Of a stretch of DNA of 64,000 nucleotides, positions 1-10,563 are shown piece by piece (position 1 is the first letter of the stretch; each line of letters starts with the position of its first letter). Position numbers and translations under genes: made by a program. Below the pieces are notes generated by a model that saw only the letters and a program-made list of their open reading frames with translations, was not told where the DNA came from and searched no databases. Where the stretch lies: assembly GCA_963556695.1 (NCBI GenBank), contig CAUWAG010000020.1, forward strand, positions 1,240,001 to 1,304,000, read 5' to 3'. The stretch is from Anthostomella pinea. Its lineage: Eukaryota > Ascomycota > Sordariomycetes > Xylariales > Xylariaceae.

Positions 1-1128
1 AAGTGCCTTATGAAAACACTACACCACATTCAGGGGAACCTGACGTAACCTGCTAAGCAAACAGCGACTAACAAGCCTCGATGTCACTCGAAGGGGGTGG
101 GTATATGTTCGATCCTACGATCTACGCTGGCCAGCCAGCTGTCCACCGACGATTCTTCGAGCTGAATATGTGGGGAATGACGTTACTACTGCAATCGCAC
201 GCCCGGCATCGCAGTTGTAGGTCTCTCGTTTATCCCAGGATCAACAGAAATGAAGGAGAACACAGCTCCGTACCTTGTTTTGGCAATTCGATTTGCTACA
301 ACGCGCCTTGTTTTCCAGGGTTCACCACAAGTCCACCACCTCTGCCGGAATGACACCTATGGAGTGAGTTCTATAGACAGGGACATAAGGGTGGACTACT
401 AGGGTAAGTCGTGTTCTAGCCTCGATCCCCTCGAGCGGAATCATGTTCAGGACAGTGCCACAGTGATGACCCAACCCGATGACCTGTTTAAGATGGAATT
501 CGGTGGACAGTAGAGACCGCAGAGATCCTCGCATTGCTCCGCCTCCATCTGGAGCCTACCCGAGCGCAAACAATTCGAAGTGCTTCAAGAACATTCCGAC
601 GTTTCAGGATTGATTCCGGCAGTAGGAAAAGGTCTTCGTACAGCTTGAAGAGCACTGGATATTGCAGAAGTTCAGAATTTGTAGCTCAGTGTATCAGGTT
701 TAGAATGAACCTGTGGGATGTTGAACATGCGCCTAGGGAATACGGTTCTGCCTCCTATATTGATAGAATAGGGGTAAGGGGATCAATATCCACTTTTTAT
801 CACGGCCTTATCAGCCACGAGCCACAAATCTGGAACACGAGCCACACGGCTCCGCCACAATGCAATGACGCAATGTTCACCCCGAGATTTCGACAATCCG
901 ATTGATAAGATCGTCACAGAAAAAGTAATCAAGTGCCCCTCCATTGGACATCTCCCAGTCGCCTAGAACCGGAGAGGAACCGGAGAGGAACCGGAGAAGA
1001 CGTCTTCCACCAACTCACACATCATCATCATCTCCCGCCTCATCGCAAACAGCAATCCCGTGCCTCGATCGCAGGTACCACAATACAACAATAAACAGCC
1101 CGCACGCACACAACCACTCCCGCTCACG
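1..1128. other. Left host flank, no supported gene
   Basis: No reading frame here resembles a known protein; the open frames at 81-353 and 534-905 have no domain-like pattern and no recognisable splice continuation. The last few hundred bases are the probable promoter and leader of the glutaredoxin gene starting at 1129. A short direct repeat (ACCGGAGAGGA) occurs three times around 968-999. Confidence 0.6.
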
Positions 1129-1953
1129 ATGTCGACGATAAAAGAGATAACCACCGAGGACGACTGGCGCGCCCACGTCGCCTCGCTGCCCTCGTCGACC
1201 CTCCTAATCATCTCCTTCCACGCGCCGTGGGCCGCGCCATGCGCACAGATGGCCACCGTGCTCAAGACGCTCGCCTCCGAGTACCCCGCCACCGACCCCC
1301 CGGCCACGAGCTGGGTCTCGCTCAACGCCGAGGAGCTGAGCGACATATCCGAGACATACGACGTCACTGCGGTGCCGTTCCTAGTGCTGCAGTGCAACGA
1401 CGAGGTCCTCGAGACGGTGAGCGGCAGCAGCGCCGTCAAGGTGCGGACGGCCATCGAGACGCACGCGAAGAGTGCGGCGCCAGGCGCAAATACTGTAGCA
1501 GCTGCTGCTGGAAAGACGGCCGCCCCGGCCGAGGTTGAGACAGCGTCTGATCCTGCAAAGGCGAAGGAGGACCTCAACAAGAGGCTGGGCGAGCTGATTA
1601 AGGCCGCGCCCGTTATGCTGTTCATGAAGGGTACACCGAGCGCGCCTCAGTGTGGGTTCTCGCGGCAGCTGGTGGGCATATTGCGGGAGCGGAGCGTTAA
1701 GTACGGCTTCTTCAACATCCTGGCCGATGACGAGGTACGGCAGGGTTTGAAGGAGTATGCAGAATGGCCGACATACCCGCAGTTGTGGATGGATGGGGAC
1801 CTGGTTGGTGGCTTGGATATCGTGAGTTGGGACCGGATCCTTGCACGACAACACTGGCTGACTATCATACAGGTGAAAGAAGAGCTCGAAGGCAACACCG
1901 ACTTCTTCCAACCACACAGCGTATCCAAGGAGGAGGGATCTGCTGCTGCATGA
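1129..1953 (+). CDS. Monothiol glutaredoxin (Grx3/Grx4 type)
   Basis: Multidomain monothiol glutaredoxin that binds a glutathione-coordinated [2Fe-2S] cluster and takes part in cytosolic/nuclear iron sensing and Fe-S delivery in fungi (family knowledge). The product is 257 aa after removing one 51-bp intron (1822-1872, GTGAGT to CAG); splicing restores the family sequence GGLDIVKEEL. An N-terminal thioredoxin-like domain (residues about 1-115) has WAAPC at 34-38. An Ala-rich linker (about 115-145) follows, and then the glutaredoxin domain with CGFS at 175-178 and the downstream WPTYPQLW and GGLDI glutathione-binding segments. The ATG at 1129 is chosen because the thioredoxin domain begins immediately after it; in-frame codons upstream are not conserved-looking. 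It is an intact housekeeping gene marking the left host flank of the modular array. Confidence 0.93.
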   Translation: MSTIKEITTEDDWRAHVASLPSSTLLIISFHAPWAAPCAQMATVLKTLASEYPATDPPATSWVSLNAEELSDISETYDVTAVPFLVLQCNDEVLETVSGSSAVKVRTAIETHAKSAAPGANTVAAAAGKTAAPAEVETASDPAKAKEDLNKRLGELIKAAPVMLFMKGTPSAPQCGFSRQLVGILRERSVKYGFFNILADDEVRQGLKEYAEWPTYPQLWMDGDLVGGLDIVSWDRILARQHWLTIIQVKEELEGNTDFFQPHSVSKEEGSAAA

Positions 1954-2207
1954 AGGGCGTGAACATTACACCGTCAATACGACCAAAGAAAGAGCGAGTT
2001 GCACCGTCAGGTACTTGTGTCCCGGTTCTGACACCGATTGCCTGCTGTACAGCACCTAACAGGTTGGCCCGGGGAAGCATGCTGGGTTATGGATTCAAGC
2101 GACTGAGAAGTTCTTTGAACAATTCAGTGGTACTGTCCTACGTGTTGGTTGGCATCATAGCTCGTGGAGATAGCTTGAGTCGAACAAAGCGCGAGTTTAC
2201 ACGGTTA

Positions 2208-2744
2208 CGATGCCCTCACTTGCGTTCAGTTGTCTAACTCATTTCAACTCCGTCTCATTGCCTCACTCCCTTCGTCTAACAGTCACTCCGTTTCGTTTGA
2301 TCTCCCTCCGGTCAATGACTACGTTCCACTTCGTCTGGTACGGTCGTCCCTCCCTTCCTTCCTTCCAGTCAGTGTTGGTCTCCCTCCGGTCGCCATGTCT
2401 ACCGTTGTTTGACTACTTGGTTGTGGGTTCTATTGTCTACTCGTCACTTGGTTTAAGTTTGTTTAGTTTGTTCAAATGACTCGTTGAGTTCATTGTCTAG
2501 TATTATCTATTGTCCGGTCGCATTGCTCCCTTGTTGTTCCATCGTCGTTACACTCCTCTTCCACTCACCCTGTTCGTCTACCGTAACTTCGTTCCTGTGG
2601 TCGGTCCCCTCCCCATCTCCCTTATGGTCGATGACCGCTCCGCTAGCACACTCCGTGTGGTTCACTCCGTTCACTGTTTAGTTCTATTGTCTATCTATCT
2701 AATTATCTAGTTCAATTGATTAATCGTCTAGTCGCCCGAGTTTT
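2208..2744 (+). repeat. Truncated leftmost module (module 0)
   Basis: The array starts abruptly at about 2208 inside the region that normally follows the origin-like hairpin (ccctcacttgcgttcag, also at 14001). Only the micro-hairpin tract remains, running up to the first GC box at 2745. No hairpin or gene is left. Confidence 0.7.
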
Positions 2745-4672
2745 GAACTGGTTCACTTCGTTCACGCGTCACGGGGCGGGCCCCCCGTACCCCCCTCTTT
2801 CCACAATTCAATCGGGGTGGTGTTGTTGGTACTCTAGTTACGAGGGGAAGAGGTCTATTAGGTCACTGAGTCTATTCATGCCGGGGTGATCCCAACGTTC
2901 TCCTGTTCCTTCCTGTTGTCATGGTCATCCTACTCAGTCTTCTATGTACCCTAGTAAAGTCTCATAAGGTCTAGTCTATTCATGTCTAGTACCCTCTGTA
3001 TCAGGCAGCCAAGCTCGTCTTCGCTATCTATCTATCTTATTATGTCACCTTGTAACAAAAGAAACCTGTCTAAGAGCAAGACTAAAAGACACACCACCTT
3101 GCTATGAAAGAAGATAGCACACATCTTATCATGTCCCCACCACTTCTATTCCTCCCCTGTCTCAGCTGTAACCGTGTTCCGTTGCCTCATCGGCCGACAA
3201 GACAAAGTGTTGACAACCTTGTTGTGCCCGACAACCTCGGATCCAGTCCTCCCAGTTCTCCATCACCGTCGACACCACACGGCCCTCATAGCCCTGCGCC
3301 TCCAAACGCAGCTTCCACACCTCCTTGTAGCCCTCCGCGGGGTAGAGCAAGAGGAACGGGATCCCTTCTGACACTAGAAAGTCCCGCACCTCCTGATGCG
3401 AAGGCAAGACAAGAATGTCCCACTCCTCCTTGAGCGACTCGACAATCGCCCGGCCATACCGCTCCATCCAGTTCTCCTGCTCCGCTCCATCGGCTGCCCA
3501 CCGAAACAAGGGCGAATCCAGCTCCACCGCCTTGAAGTCTGTCTGGGTAAATAACGCCTCCGACTTCACCCCGGGAAAGGCAGAGACCACCAGTCCGCTA
3601 CGGGCCGCATCCTTCCACGCGTCCACCACATCCACCCACTTCTCCAAAGGCAACAACTCACCACCCATGGTGTACAAGTATTACACAATCTCTCTTACAA
3701 CATACCGTCGTTCGTTCAACGAAAAGAGGACGACAAGTCAAAGATGAACAGCACTGTTCAAAAAGAAGGATGAGAGGAAGAGAACCCATTCTGTCTCCCA
3801 AATGCGCGCATCACTGCTAGTTGTATTCCATTTCAAGTTCGGGCTGACACCTTGTCTGCCCCGATGCCTCTCATTCGTTCGGTTGGTGATCCAGTCCGGC
3901 CGCGAGCGACCTCTCTGTTTATTGGATGGCCCGGTGCACGGGCCTTATGTGTCCAAATACAGTGTTGTCAAGCTTTTCCAAAGTTATCCCCACTGTTACT
4001 CTACCTCACTTTCCTTACAGTCCAGTGGGTAAAGAGAAGTCATCTACACCGTTCGCGGGTGCTATCGCACGGCTTTTGGTCAAAGGTCCAGCATAAAGTA
4101 AATTATAGGTTTGCGGGAGTCAACTCCCTGTTATGCTGGAATTACTCTTCGAGTTCACTTCGTGATGGCCTCACTTGGGTTCGTCTGTTGGGTCATTTCA
4201 ACCCCGTCTCATTTGATCAACTCCGTTTCTCTTCCTTCGTTCCACTACGGTTGTCAGGCACTCCGTGCCTTCTACGGTCCTTCCAGTCCCTTTGACTACG
4301 CTCCGCTTCGTCTCATCGTCGCTCCGCTCCTCATGTTTCTATTGATTTCATTTGTTTACCTCGTCACTCTTTGGTTTGATTTGTTTGGTTGAGAGTAACT
4401 CGTTGAGTTCATTGTCTAAGTCTATCTATTGTCCGGTCGCACTGCTCCCTTTGTTGGTTCCACGTCGTTACACTCCTCTATTACTCACCTTGTTCGTCAA
4501 CCTCGCTGTCGCTCCTCCATTCCTCCGTCACCCCACTCCGTGTATCTCACTTCGTTCGACTGCTCCGCTACACTCCTCCGTCGTGGTTCCTTCCAGTCAC
4601 TCATGTTTAGTTCTATTCATTGTCTATCTAGTATTGTAGTTCTATTGTCTAACAGTATCTCGCCCGAGTTTT
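2745..4672 (+). repeat. Module 1 (1928 bp): P-loop kinase-like gene
   Basis: GC box 2745-2812; gene on the minus strand at 3162-3668; CGGG-type hairpin 3928-3944; GTGC/GCAC hairpin 4059-4070; origin-like hairpin (CCAGCATAA/TTATGCTGG) 4088-4139 with inner hairpin GGGAG/CTCCC; micro-hairpin tract about 4145-4670. Confidence 0.8.
3162..3668 (-). CDS. P-loop kinase-like protein with damaged Walker A
   Basis: The 168-aa product resembles the intact P-loop protein of module 10. Both share the order: phosphate-binding loop, an LDS/LDLDSS acidic segment, an (I/V)LV(P/S)(S/T)H motif, then EVR/DVR..L...G, a YP/VPQPE segment, W..R..A.G, and a W.DW(I/L)..C end. This order fits phage and cellular P-loop nucleoside/nucleotide kinase-like proteins (inference). 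The loop here reads AFPGVKSEAL: one glycine of the expected GxGKS is missing, so ATP binding is doubtful. The ATG at 3668 is used rather than the in-frame TTG at 3677. The coding strand has a pyrimidine-rich leader upstream, as in the other modules. It is either a degenerating copy or a non-catalytic paralogue. Confidence 0.6.
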   Translation of the reverse strand: MGGELLPLEKWVDVVDAWKDAARSGLVVSAFPGVKSEALFTQTDFKAVELDSPLFRWAADGAEQENWMERYGRAIVESLKEEWDILVLPSHQEVRDFLVSEGIPFLLLYPAEGYKEVWKLRLEAQGYEGRVVSTVMENWEDWIRGCRAQQGCQHFVLSADEATEHGYS

Positions 4673-4740
4673 GAACTGGTTCGCTGCGCTCACGCGTCAC
4701 GGGGCGGGCCCCCCGTACCCCCCTCATTCCACAATTCAAT
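4673..4740 (+). other. GC-rich box exemplar
   Basis: 68-bp element present once per module. It begins GAACTGGTT, contains a micro-hairpin (TCGC-TGC-GCTC type), then CGCGTCACGGGGCGGGCC, then a C-rich run, and ends near CCACAATTCAAT. Copies start at 2745, 4673, 6629, 8628, 10564, 12558, 14521, 16493, 18397 (cut), 25551, 27735 (partial), 29649 and 31598, and inverted at 19367, 21581 and 23495. It is the most conserved stretch of the element and lies at the 3' end of each gene, so it could hold a terminator, a recombination site or a replication signal. Confidence 0.75.
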
Positions 4741-4988
4741 GGGAGGTTGGGTGGTTGGTACTCTAGGGAGGAGGAGAAAGGTCTACTACCTGCGCATGTC
4801 ACTTACGACTTCAGAGACGGAAACAGAAGAACAAGTTTGGTTTGACTAGTACCTTCACATTCAAACCACAAGCACGGCATACAAAGTCGATCTCGAAACC
4901 CCGTCGCTTTTTCTCATAGCCTACCGATTATTCCTGCTTCTCTGTGTCACCCAGTGCCTCCAAGGACCCTATACAACATTGTCATGGC

Positions 4989-5387
4989 TCATCGCCCAGC
5001 ACCCCGTACATCTCTCCCCTGTCTCACAAGGTTAGTAACTGCGATACTCGCTAGTAGACTACTCCGCACCCTCTCTCTCCTAAGAACAAAACACATAAGA
5101 CGTACCTTGCCGTCGCCAAACACAATGGCTCCCACCCCTGGCAAGTGACATAACCCCACCCCGAGGTTAAAGGCCCGTCGAAAATTCGAGCGGAAGAGGC
5201 CGGTGTGTGCTTCCAAGCTGTGAGGGCACCCCTGGTTATGCACCCAGTAAAATGTCCTCCGGTTCGGCACATCTCCCAAGTCTTCTACCGTACAGAGACA
5301 ACCCTCGGGCACGGCCCATCCTGTCCCCGTTTCTGTCGCTATCGCTGTCGTTGTCGTGTCGGTGGGGTTGGAAGAGGACGCGGCCAT
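4989..5387 (-). CDS. Hypothetical protein of module 2
   Basis: Unrecognised. The ATG at 5387 opens a 132-aa frame with a Thr/Ser-rich N-terminus (about residues 1-22), then a compact-looking segment containing TFYWVHNQGCPHSLEAHTG and LPGVGAIVFGDGK. A GTACGT donor follows GDGK, and an ACTAAC branch-like site plus CAG lies 87 bp later (intron 5019-5105). Splicing would keep the frame and give about 103 aa. Intron use cannot be decided by eye. A second minus-strand frame upstream (5562-5846) contains a hydrophobic run but has no support as a gene. Confidence 0.4.
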   Translation of the reverse strand: MAASSSNPTDTTTTAIATETGTGWAVPEGCLCTVEDLGDVPNRRTFYWVHNQGCPHSLEAHTGLFRSNFRRAFNLGVGLCHLPGVGAIVFGDGKVRLMCFVLRRERVRSSLLASIAVTNLVRQGRDVRGAGR

Positions 5388-6050
5388 CTTGTCACGTCAC
5401 ACCTAGTCTGGCCCTAGCCAACGATCAGCACACCATGCTTCATTCAACCTGTGCCAATCAACCGGTCAAGCCGACCGTCTTCCAGGCCAACAAGGGCCAC
5501 TCGCTCCCCTGCAGCGTCAAAAGGCTACGTACCGGCAGAATGGTTCAGTCGACCAAGTCCACTATCGACGCGCTGCTTTGATCCCAGCCACAAACAGATC
5601 CGATCTATTACCAGACCAACACGTTCTGATGATCAGAATACTACTTCGTAGAGAAAGCGTTGTCCCAACGAGTGCCACCACAAGCCAAGTGTTGAAGAGG
5701 AAAAGAAGAAGAGAGAACAGGACACTAGCCCCAAGGAAGCGGGGCAACCCACTCATTTTATGTTCCCCAGAACAGACGATGTCCATGTACAGCCCCCCCC
5801 CGCGCTGTCTCCCGTCCTGACCAATCAGTCCATTCGGGGCCGACACTCTGCGTCACCCCCCCACATCACTCCGTACCGTCGTTCTTATTGGAAGGTCCTG
5901 AGCACAGACCATATTGGACTAAAAACAGTGCATGCAAACATTCCATTTTTTGTTCGCACATGTTCACTAACTAACTTGCACTGCGTTCCAGTGGGTAAGT
6001 GGTAGAATCCACCGTTCGCGAGTATGTTCATACGGCTTTTGGTCATGATT

Positions 6051-6102
6051 CCAGCATAAAGTAAATTATAGGTTGGCGGGTGTCAACACCCTGTTATGCT
6101 GG
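6051..6102 (+). other. Origin-like double hairpin, type I exemplar
   Basis: Stem CCAGCATAA/TTATGCTGG, extendable to 12 bp with flanking ATT/AAT. It encloses AGTAAATTATAG and then an inner hairpin GGGTG-TCAA-CACCC. Further type I copies: 4088, 8031, 9975, 11929, 13923, 15899, 17819 (plus orientation) and 20019, 22184, 23870 (inverted). The AT-rich invariant motif on the 5' side recalls the nick-site nonanucleotide of rolling-circle replicons, but this is inference. Confidence 0.6.
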
Positions 6103-6628
6103 AATTGCTCTGTCTCACCTGTTGGTGATGGCCTCACTTTGGTTCGTGTGATTCATCTCCGTCCCACGTCAATTAGTTCGACTCCGTCTCCCCTACTCCG
6201 TTCCACTTCGTCTACGGTCATTCCACTCCCTCTTCGTCACTCCGTTCCTCTACTTCCCTCCGGTCAGTGTAGTCGTCGCTCCGCTCCTCCCCTTCTAGTT
6301 GTTGGTTTACTTCGTGGGTGGGTTCCGTCTATTACCTCGTCACTTTGTTTTGTTTAGTTGTTTGTTACGTGACTCGGTTGATTACTCGTCTATTTGTTCT
6401 ATCTACGGTCGCTACGCTCCCTTGACCACCATGTTCAATTGATTCCACTCCGTTGCACTCCTCTACTACTCACCCGGTTCGATGGTCGGTCCCCTCCCCT
6501 ACCGTCCCTTCGGTCCTGTCTACTCCGTAGTATCACTCCGTGATGTTCACTCCGTTCACTTGTTGTTTCAATTCATTTATTATCTATCTAGGTAATTCAA
6601 TTGATTAAGCATATCTCGCACATGTTTT

Positions 6629-8627
6629 GAACTGGTTCGCTGCGCTCACGCGTCACGGGGCGGGCCCCCCGTACCCCCCTTTTTCCACAATTCAATGGGA
6701 GGTTGGTTAAAAGGCAGAGGAGATACATTCAATCTAGACAAACTAACTAAAGAAACTAAAACCGCCCGTGCAAGGACAGTCGCACATTCTGAACAATACC
6801 AAATGTATCCTGCGGCTTCCCTGATCCCATGTTCCCCGCCATCTCGACTACAGGCCGTACACCACAAAATAAGACACACTCGTCTTCAATGGACTCCGCA
6901 AGCCCATAATTGCCCACCGGTCCTACCATCACCTGCTTCTCCATGGTCCAGCAGAGGCGAACGGTGTCCTTCACCCGCGTATCCGAGACCGAGGCATTGC
7001 CAGCCTTTCGTTGTAGTCCGTACGCAGCCCGGCCTTGATGCATCCGTGCCTTGCCTCCGTTGATGCGCCCTTCGCAACGCTTCACATAAGGCGACCCATG
7101 ATTAGACAACACCGCCCCAAACAGGGACCCATCCCGCGCAGGCGCCAACAACACACCAGCGGCCAAGGTGGCCACACGTTCATGATGAATACGCATCATC
7201 ACCCGCTTCTGATCCGGGTCCTCTCCACCGACCCCCATCTGAAAGTGACCGTTCGTCACATCGACCGAGACAGACGGAAAACCCGCAGACTTCACCACAC
7301 AAATGGAGAAGAACTCACACTCTGCCGCATGTAAGAGATCGAGTTCTAAGACAACCTTGGTAACAAAAGCAGTCGTCTTCCCAGAAGAGCCCATGGCCGC
7401 CCGCAACACAACAGACACAGGTACCTCAAAATAGTTCTCACCCACCCCGTCCCCATACGAGTAAAAGGGCAAGGGCAGGTCCCCATCGACCACCACCTTC
7501 TGTACCTGACCGTACTTGCGCTCCAACGCCAGTCTGTCCACCTCGACCTTCATCTTTCTCACCATCGCTGACGAACCAGTCGCCCTGTGAGCTCCCTTGC
7601 CATTCCATCGCCTCTTATACACAGTCGACCGACCCCGTCGAGGGGTATACCTACGTCCCTTGCCGCGTGCATAGGACCGACTCCGTCCGCGTTGTTGATA
7701 GTACGCCATTCTACTTTTCCAAAGAATGAAGAAGAGAAGGAAGGAACACCACTGTTCGGCGCATCACTGCTACTAGTACTCCGTTTCGGGTGTCCACCCC
7801 GTTTGTGTTGGGGCCGACAGGTGTCAGCCCGGATGAGGTCATCTGTTCCCGGTGGTCACGATGGACTGAGGGTCCCGGTGCACGGGCCATATTGGACTAA
7901 ATACAGTGTAGTCAAGCTTTTCCAAAGTTGTTCCCACTGTCACTCTACCTCACTTCCACTGCGTTTCAGTAGTTATAGTATGTCATCTGATCAGTGCGCG
8001 GGTGCTATCGCACGGCTTTTGGTCAAGATTCCAGCATAAAGTAAATTATAGGTCCCTCCGTGCAACTCCGGGTTTATGCTGGAATTGACTGCGTCTACAC
8101 TTCGTGATACCCTCACTTTTGGTTCGTGTGTCTAATCTCCATTCCATTTCAATGTATTTCCTTCCAGTCCATTGATTCCACTCCGTTGCATCTATCAGTC
8201 GTTCCACTCCTTTGATCGGTCGTCCCTCCCTTGCCTTCGCTCTGCTCAGTGTGTCTCCCTCCGGTCGCCATGTCTACAGTTGTTGATTACTTCGTGGTTG
8301 GGTTCAGTTGTTTGTCTCGCTACCGTGGGTTTAATTGATTTGTTTCGGTAGCTCAACAGTCTATTACATTTGGTCTAAGTCTATGTACGGTCACTTCGTT
8401 CCCTTCACCTCTCGGTTGGGTTGATGGTTCCACGTCGCTGTCGCTCCTCCATTCCTCCGTCACCACACTCCGTGGTCTCTCCCTATCGGTCGACCGCTCC
8501 GCTCCACTCCTCCGTCGTAGTTCACTCCGTTCACTTATTGTTTCTATTCATTCAGTATTCTAGTGTTTGGTTCTATTCATTATCTATCTATTTATTCTAT
8601 TGTCTATGTTGGTAGGGCACATGTTTT
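6629..8627 (+). repeat. Module 3 (1999 bp): capsid-like gene
   Basis: GC box 6629-6696; minus-strand gene 6756-7709, the longest ORF in the array; hairpins with CCCG/CGGG and GTGC/GCAC stems around 7880 and 8010-8022; origin-like hairpin 8031-8082; micro-hairpin tract to 8627. Confidence 0.8.
6756..7709 (-). CDS. Candidate capsid protein, Arg-rich N-terminus
   Basis: The 317-aa product starts at an ATG just below a pyrimidine-rich leader. Residues 1-45 hold about 15 Arg/Lys with Tyr, Ser and Gly, in the style of the DNA-binding arm of CRESS-DNA virus coat proteins. The rest alternates short hydrophobic beta-like strands (for example FYSYGDGVGENYFEVPVSVV and FFSICVVKSAGFPSVSVDV) with loops, and length and layout suit a single jelly-roll capsid (inference; no direct family match was made). 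The frame is uninterrupted from ATG to stop with no visible intron. It is one of the longest genes in the array and nearly fills its module. Alternatives are a ribosomal-like or other basic nucleic-acid-binding protein. Confidence 0.5.
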   Translation of the reverse strand: MAYYQQRGRSRSYARGKGRRYTPRRGRSTVYKRRWNGKGAHRATGSSAMVRKMKVEVDRLALERKYGQVQKVVVDGDLPLPFYSYGDGVGENYFEVPVSVVLRAAMGSSGKTTAFVTKVVLELDLLHAAECEFFSICVVKSAGFPSVSVDVTNGHFQMGVGGEDPDQKRVMMRIHHERVATLAAGVLLAPARDGSLFGAVLSNHGSPYVKRCEGRINGGKARMHQGRAAYGLQRKAGNASVSDTRVKDTVRLCWTMEKQVMVGPVGNYGLAESIEDECVLFCGVRPVVEMAGNMGSGKPQDTFGIVQNVRLSLHGRF

Positions 8628-10563
8628 GAACTGGTTCGCTGCGCTCACGCGTCACGGGGCGGGCCCCCCGTACCCCCCTCTTTCCACAATTAAATCCTGA
8701 GGGGTTCAGTTGGTACTCTAGGGAGGAGCAGTCTACTACAAAAGAGGCTATCACCAGTATTAAGTCCGTCCAGTGCGGTTTTCATGTCATATTTATACAC
8801 AAAGTTGATCAGATCATCATATATAAGTAGATACTACAGTAAAGTCTCACCCATTAAAGAAATACTCTTTCCTAGGCAGTCGTACCTACACCCGGCTCGA
8901 ACCCCTCACCATCTATCCTACCTTCGACCTCATGATCCAAACAGAACCGGTCCAAGTCAAACCACTGCGACACGTCCACAACCGCCTCGTCCCTCTCTGT
9001 CTCTATCTCTGTTCCTTCCCATAACAAACAGTCCTGTAAGTCAAGAGTATCGGACGCCGTCAGACAACGCGGGTCTACTAGCTTCGCCATCAACGACTCC
9101 GCCAATGACCAGGGAGACACCTGTCCCAAAGGACTCGACTCCTCCAGGCCCAGCTTCACTCGGTTTTCCTTGGTCATCACAGGATATGGTTCGGCCATCC
9201 TCCGCCAAAACATCCATGGCTCCTCCCATCCATCCGGGACGCACAATGCAAAGCCTGCCGGTAAACTGTCCATGCTCCGCTCCAAGTCTACTCCCTGTTC
9301 CGGATGACACACCGCATAACAATAGGCCGAGGCACTATTCGCTAGAAGGCAGTACAGAGTCCCCCTTGGACAATGGCTCGTCACCCACGAACCCAACGAT
9401 TCCCCAAAAGGCGTCAACACACAATAGAAAGGACCACTCCTGGCCCCATCGGACAGCTCAACATCGCTCAAGAGAGGCCCTGTTGCCTCCACCACCTCTG
9501 GCATCACCATCCTCACAAGATTCAGTGTCTTACCACGCACTCCTGCTTGTAAGTAATAACCCAATAAATCAAGTGACGTTCTAAGTCATATAAAAGTACC
9601 CGCCGGTACACCTACCAGTCCTGTCGGAGAGTAGCACAATCTGTCATCCAACAGAGGGTAAGAAAGAGGTAGTCAGGAAGAACAATCCTTATTCAGTTCG
9701 AGCGTGCGCCCCAGCGCTACTAGTATCCCATTCCGGGCAGACATCCTGTCAGCACCATTTACCCTTGTCGGGTAGTTGTCTCTCCGGCCGCAAGCGACCT
9801 ACGTTCTATTGGAGGGCCCTGAGCACGGGCCTTTTGTTGGACTAAAAACAGTGCATGCAAACATTTCAAAAATAGTTCGCACCGTTCCACTAACTGACCT
9901 CCACTGCATTCCGGTAGTCGCCCTGTTAGAATCTCCCGTGCGCGAGTACTTTCGTACGGCTTTTGGTCAAGATTCCAGCATAAAGTAAATTATAGGTTGG
10001 CGGGTGTCAACACCCTGTTATGCTGGAATTAGTCTTCGACACCACTTCGTGATGGCCTCACTTTCGTTCAGTCTGATTACCATTTCAACCCCGTTTCATT
10101 GTCTCCGTCCCGTCGTCTAACTTCACTCCGTTGCGTTTGATTCCACTCCGTTGCATCTCTACGGTCGTCCCTCCCTCTGCTTCCCTCCGGTCAGTGTTGG
10201 TCTCCCTCCGGTCGCCCTGTCTTGTTGAGTTCAGTCTATTACCTCGTCACTTTGTTTTGTTTAGTTGTTTGTTACGTGACTCGGTTGATTACTCGTCTAT
10301 TTGTTCTATCTACGGTCGCTACGCTCCCTCTATCTATCTCACGATGTTGGTTCCACCTCCCTTTGGTCGTCTACTCACCCGGTTCGTGTATGTCGCTGGC
10401 GCTCCTTGGGTCACTACCGTTCCTCTACTCCCTATCGGTCGACCGTTCCACTCTCCCACTCCGTGGTTGTTCCTCCGTCACAGTTCCTTCCAGTCACTTG
10501 TTGTTTCTATTCATTATCTAGTTTACATAGTTCAATTGTCAATGTTGGTAGGGCACATGTTTT
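8628..10563 (+). repeat. Module 4 (1936 bp): unknown gene
   Basis: GC box 8628-8695; minus-strand gene 8872-9510; GGCCC/GGGCC hairpin near 9817-9833; GTAC/GTAC hairpin 9946-9957; origin-like hairpin 9975-10026; micro-hairpin tract to 10563. Confidence 0.8.
8872..9510 (-). CDS. Hypothetical protein of module 4
   Basis: Unrecognised, about 212 aa from the ATG at 9510. The frame stays open to 9564 (TTG), so an upstream exon or a longer form is possible. The protein is acidic in its C-terminal third (EGTEIETERDEAVVD) and has Cys and Trp scattered throughout, with no transmembrane segment. Near the end, GAGCCGGGT is followed by GTAGGT, the same donor hexamer used by the module 5 and module 8 introns, so a 3' exon reading into 8700-8830 may exist. 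Confidence 0.45.
   Translation of the reverse strand: MVMPEVVEATGPLLSDVELSDGARSGPFYCVLTPFGESLGSWVTSHCPRGTLYCLLANSASAYCYAVCHPEQGVDLERSMDSLPAGFALCVPDGWEEPWMFWRRMAEPYPVMTKENRVKLGLEESSPLGQVSPWSLAESLMAKLVDPRCLTASDTLDLQDCLLWEGTEIETERDEAVVDVSQWFDLDRFCLDHEVEGRIDGEGFEPGVGTTA

Larger units (their letters stand above)
4673..6628 (+). repeat. Module 2 (1956 bp): unknown gene
   Basis: GC box 4673-4740; minus-strand gene 4989-5387; hairpin with GGTC/GACC stem 5894-5910; GTATG/CATAC hairpin 6022-6033; origin-like hairpin 6051-6102 with inner GGGTG/CACCC; micro-hairpin tract to 6628. Confidence 0.8.

Noticed and set aside
2210..4640. Many Ser/Leu/Pro-rich open frames on the module-forward strand (for example 4111-4392, 10131-10565, 13858-14265)
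   Set aside because: They fall in the C/T-rich micro-hairpin tracts, lack domain patterns, change frame between modules and are explained by base composition.
6889..7334. Plus-strand frames overlapping the capsid-like gene
   Set aside because: Shadows of the minus-strand gene, with no start context or domain pattern.
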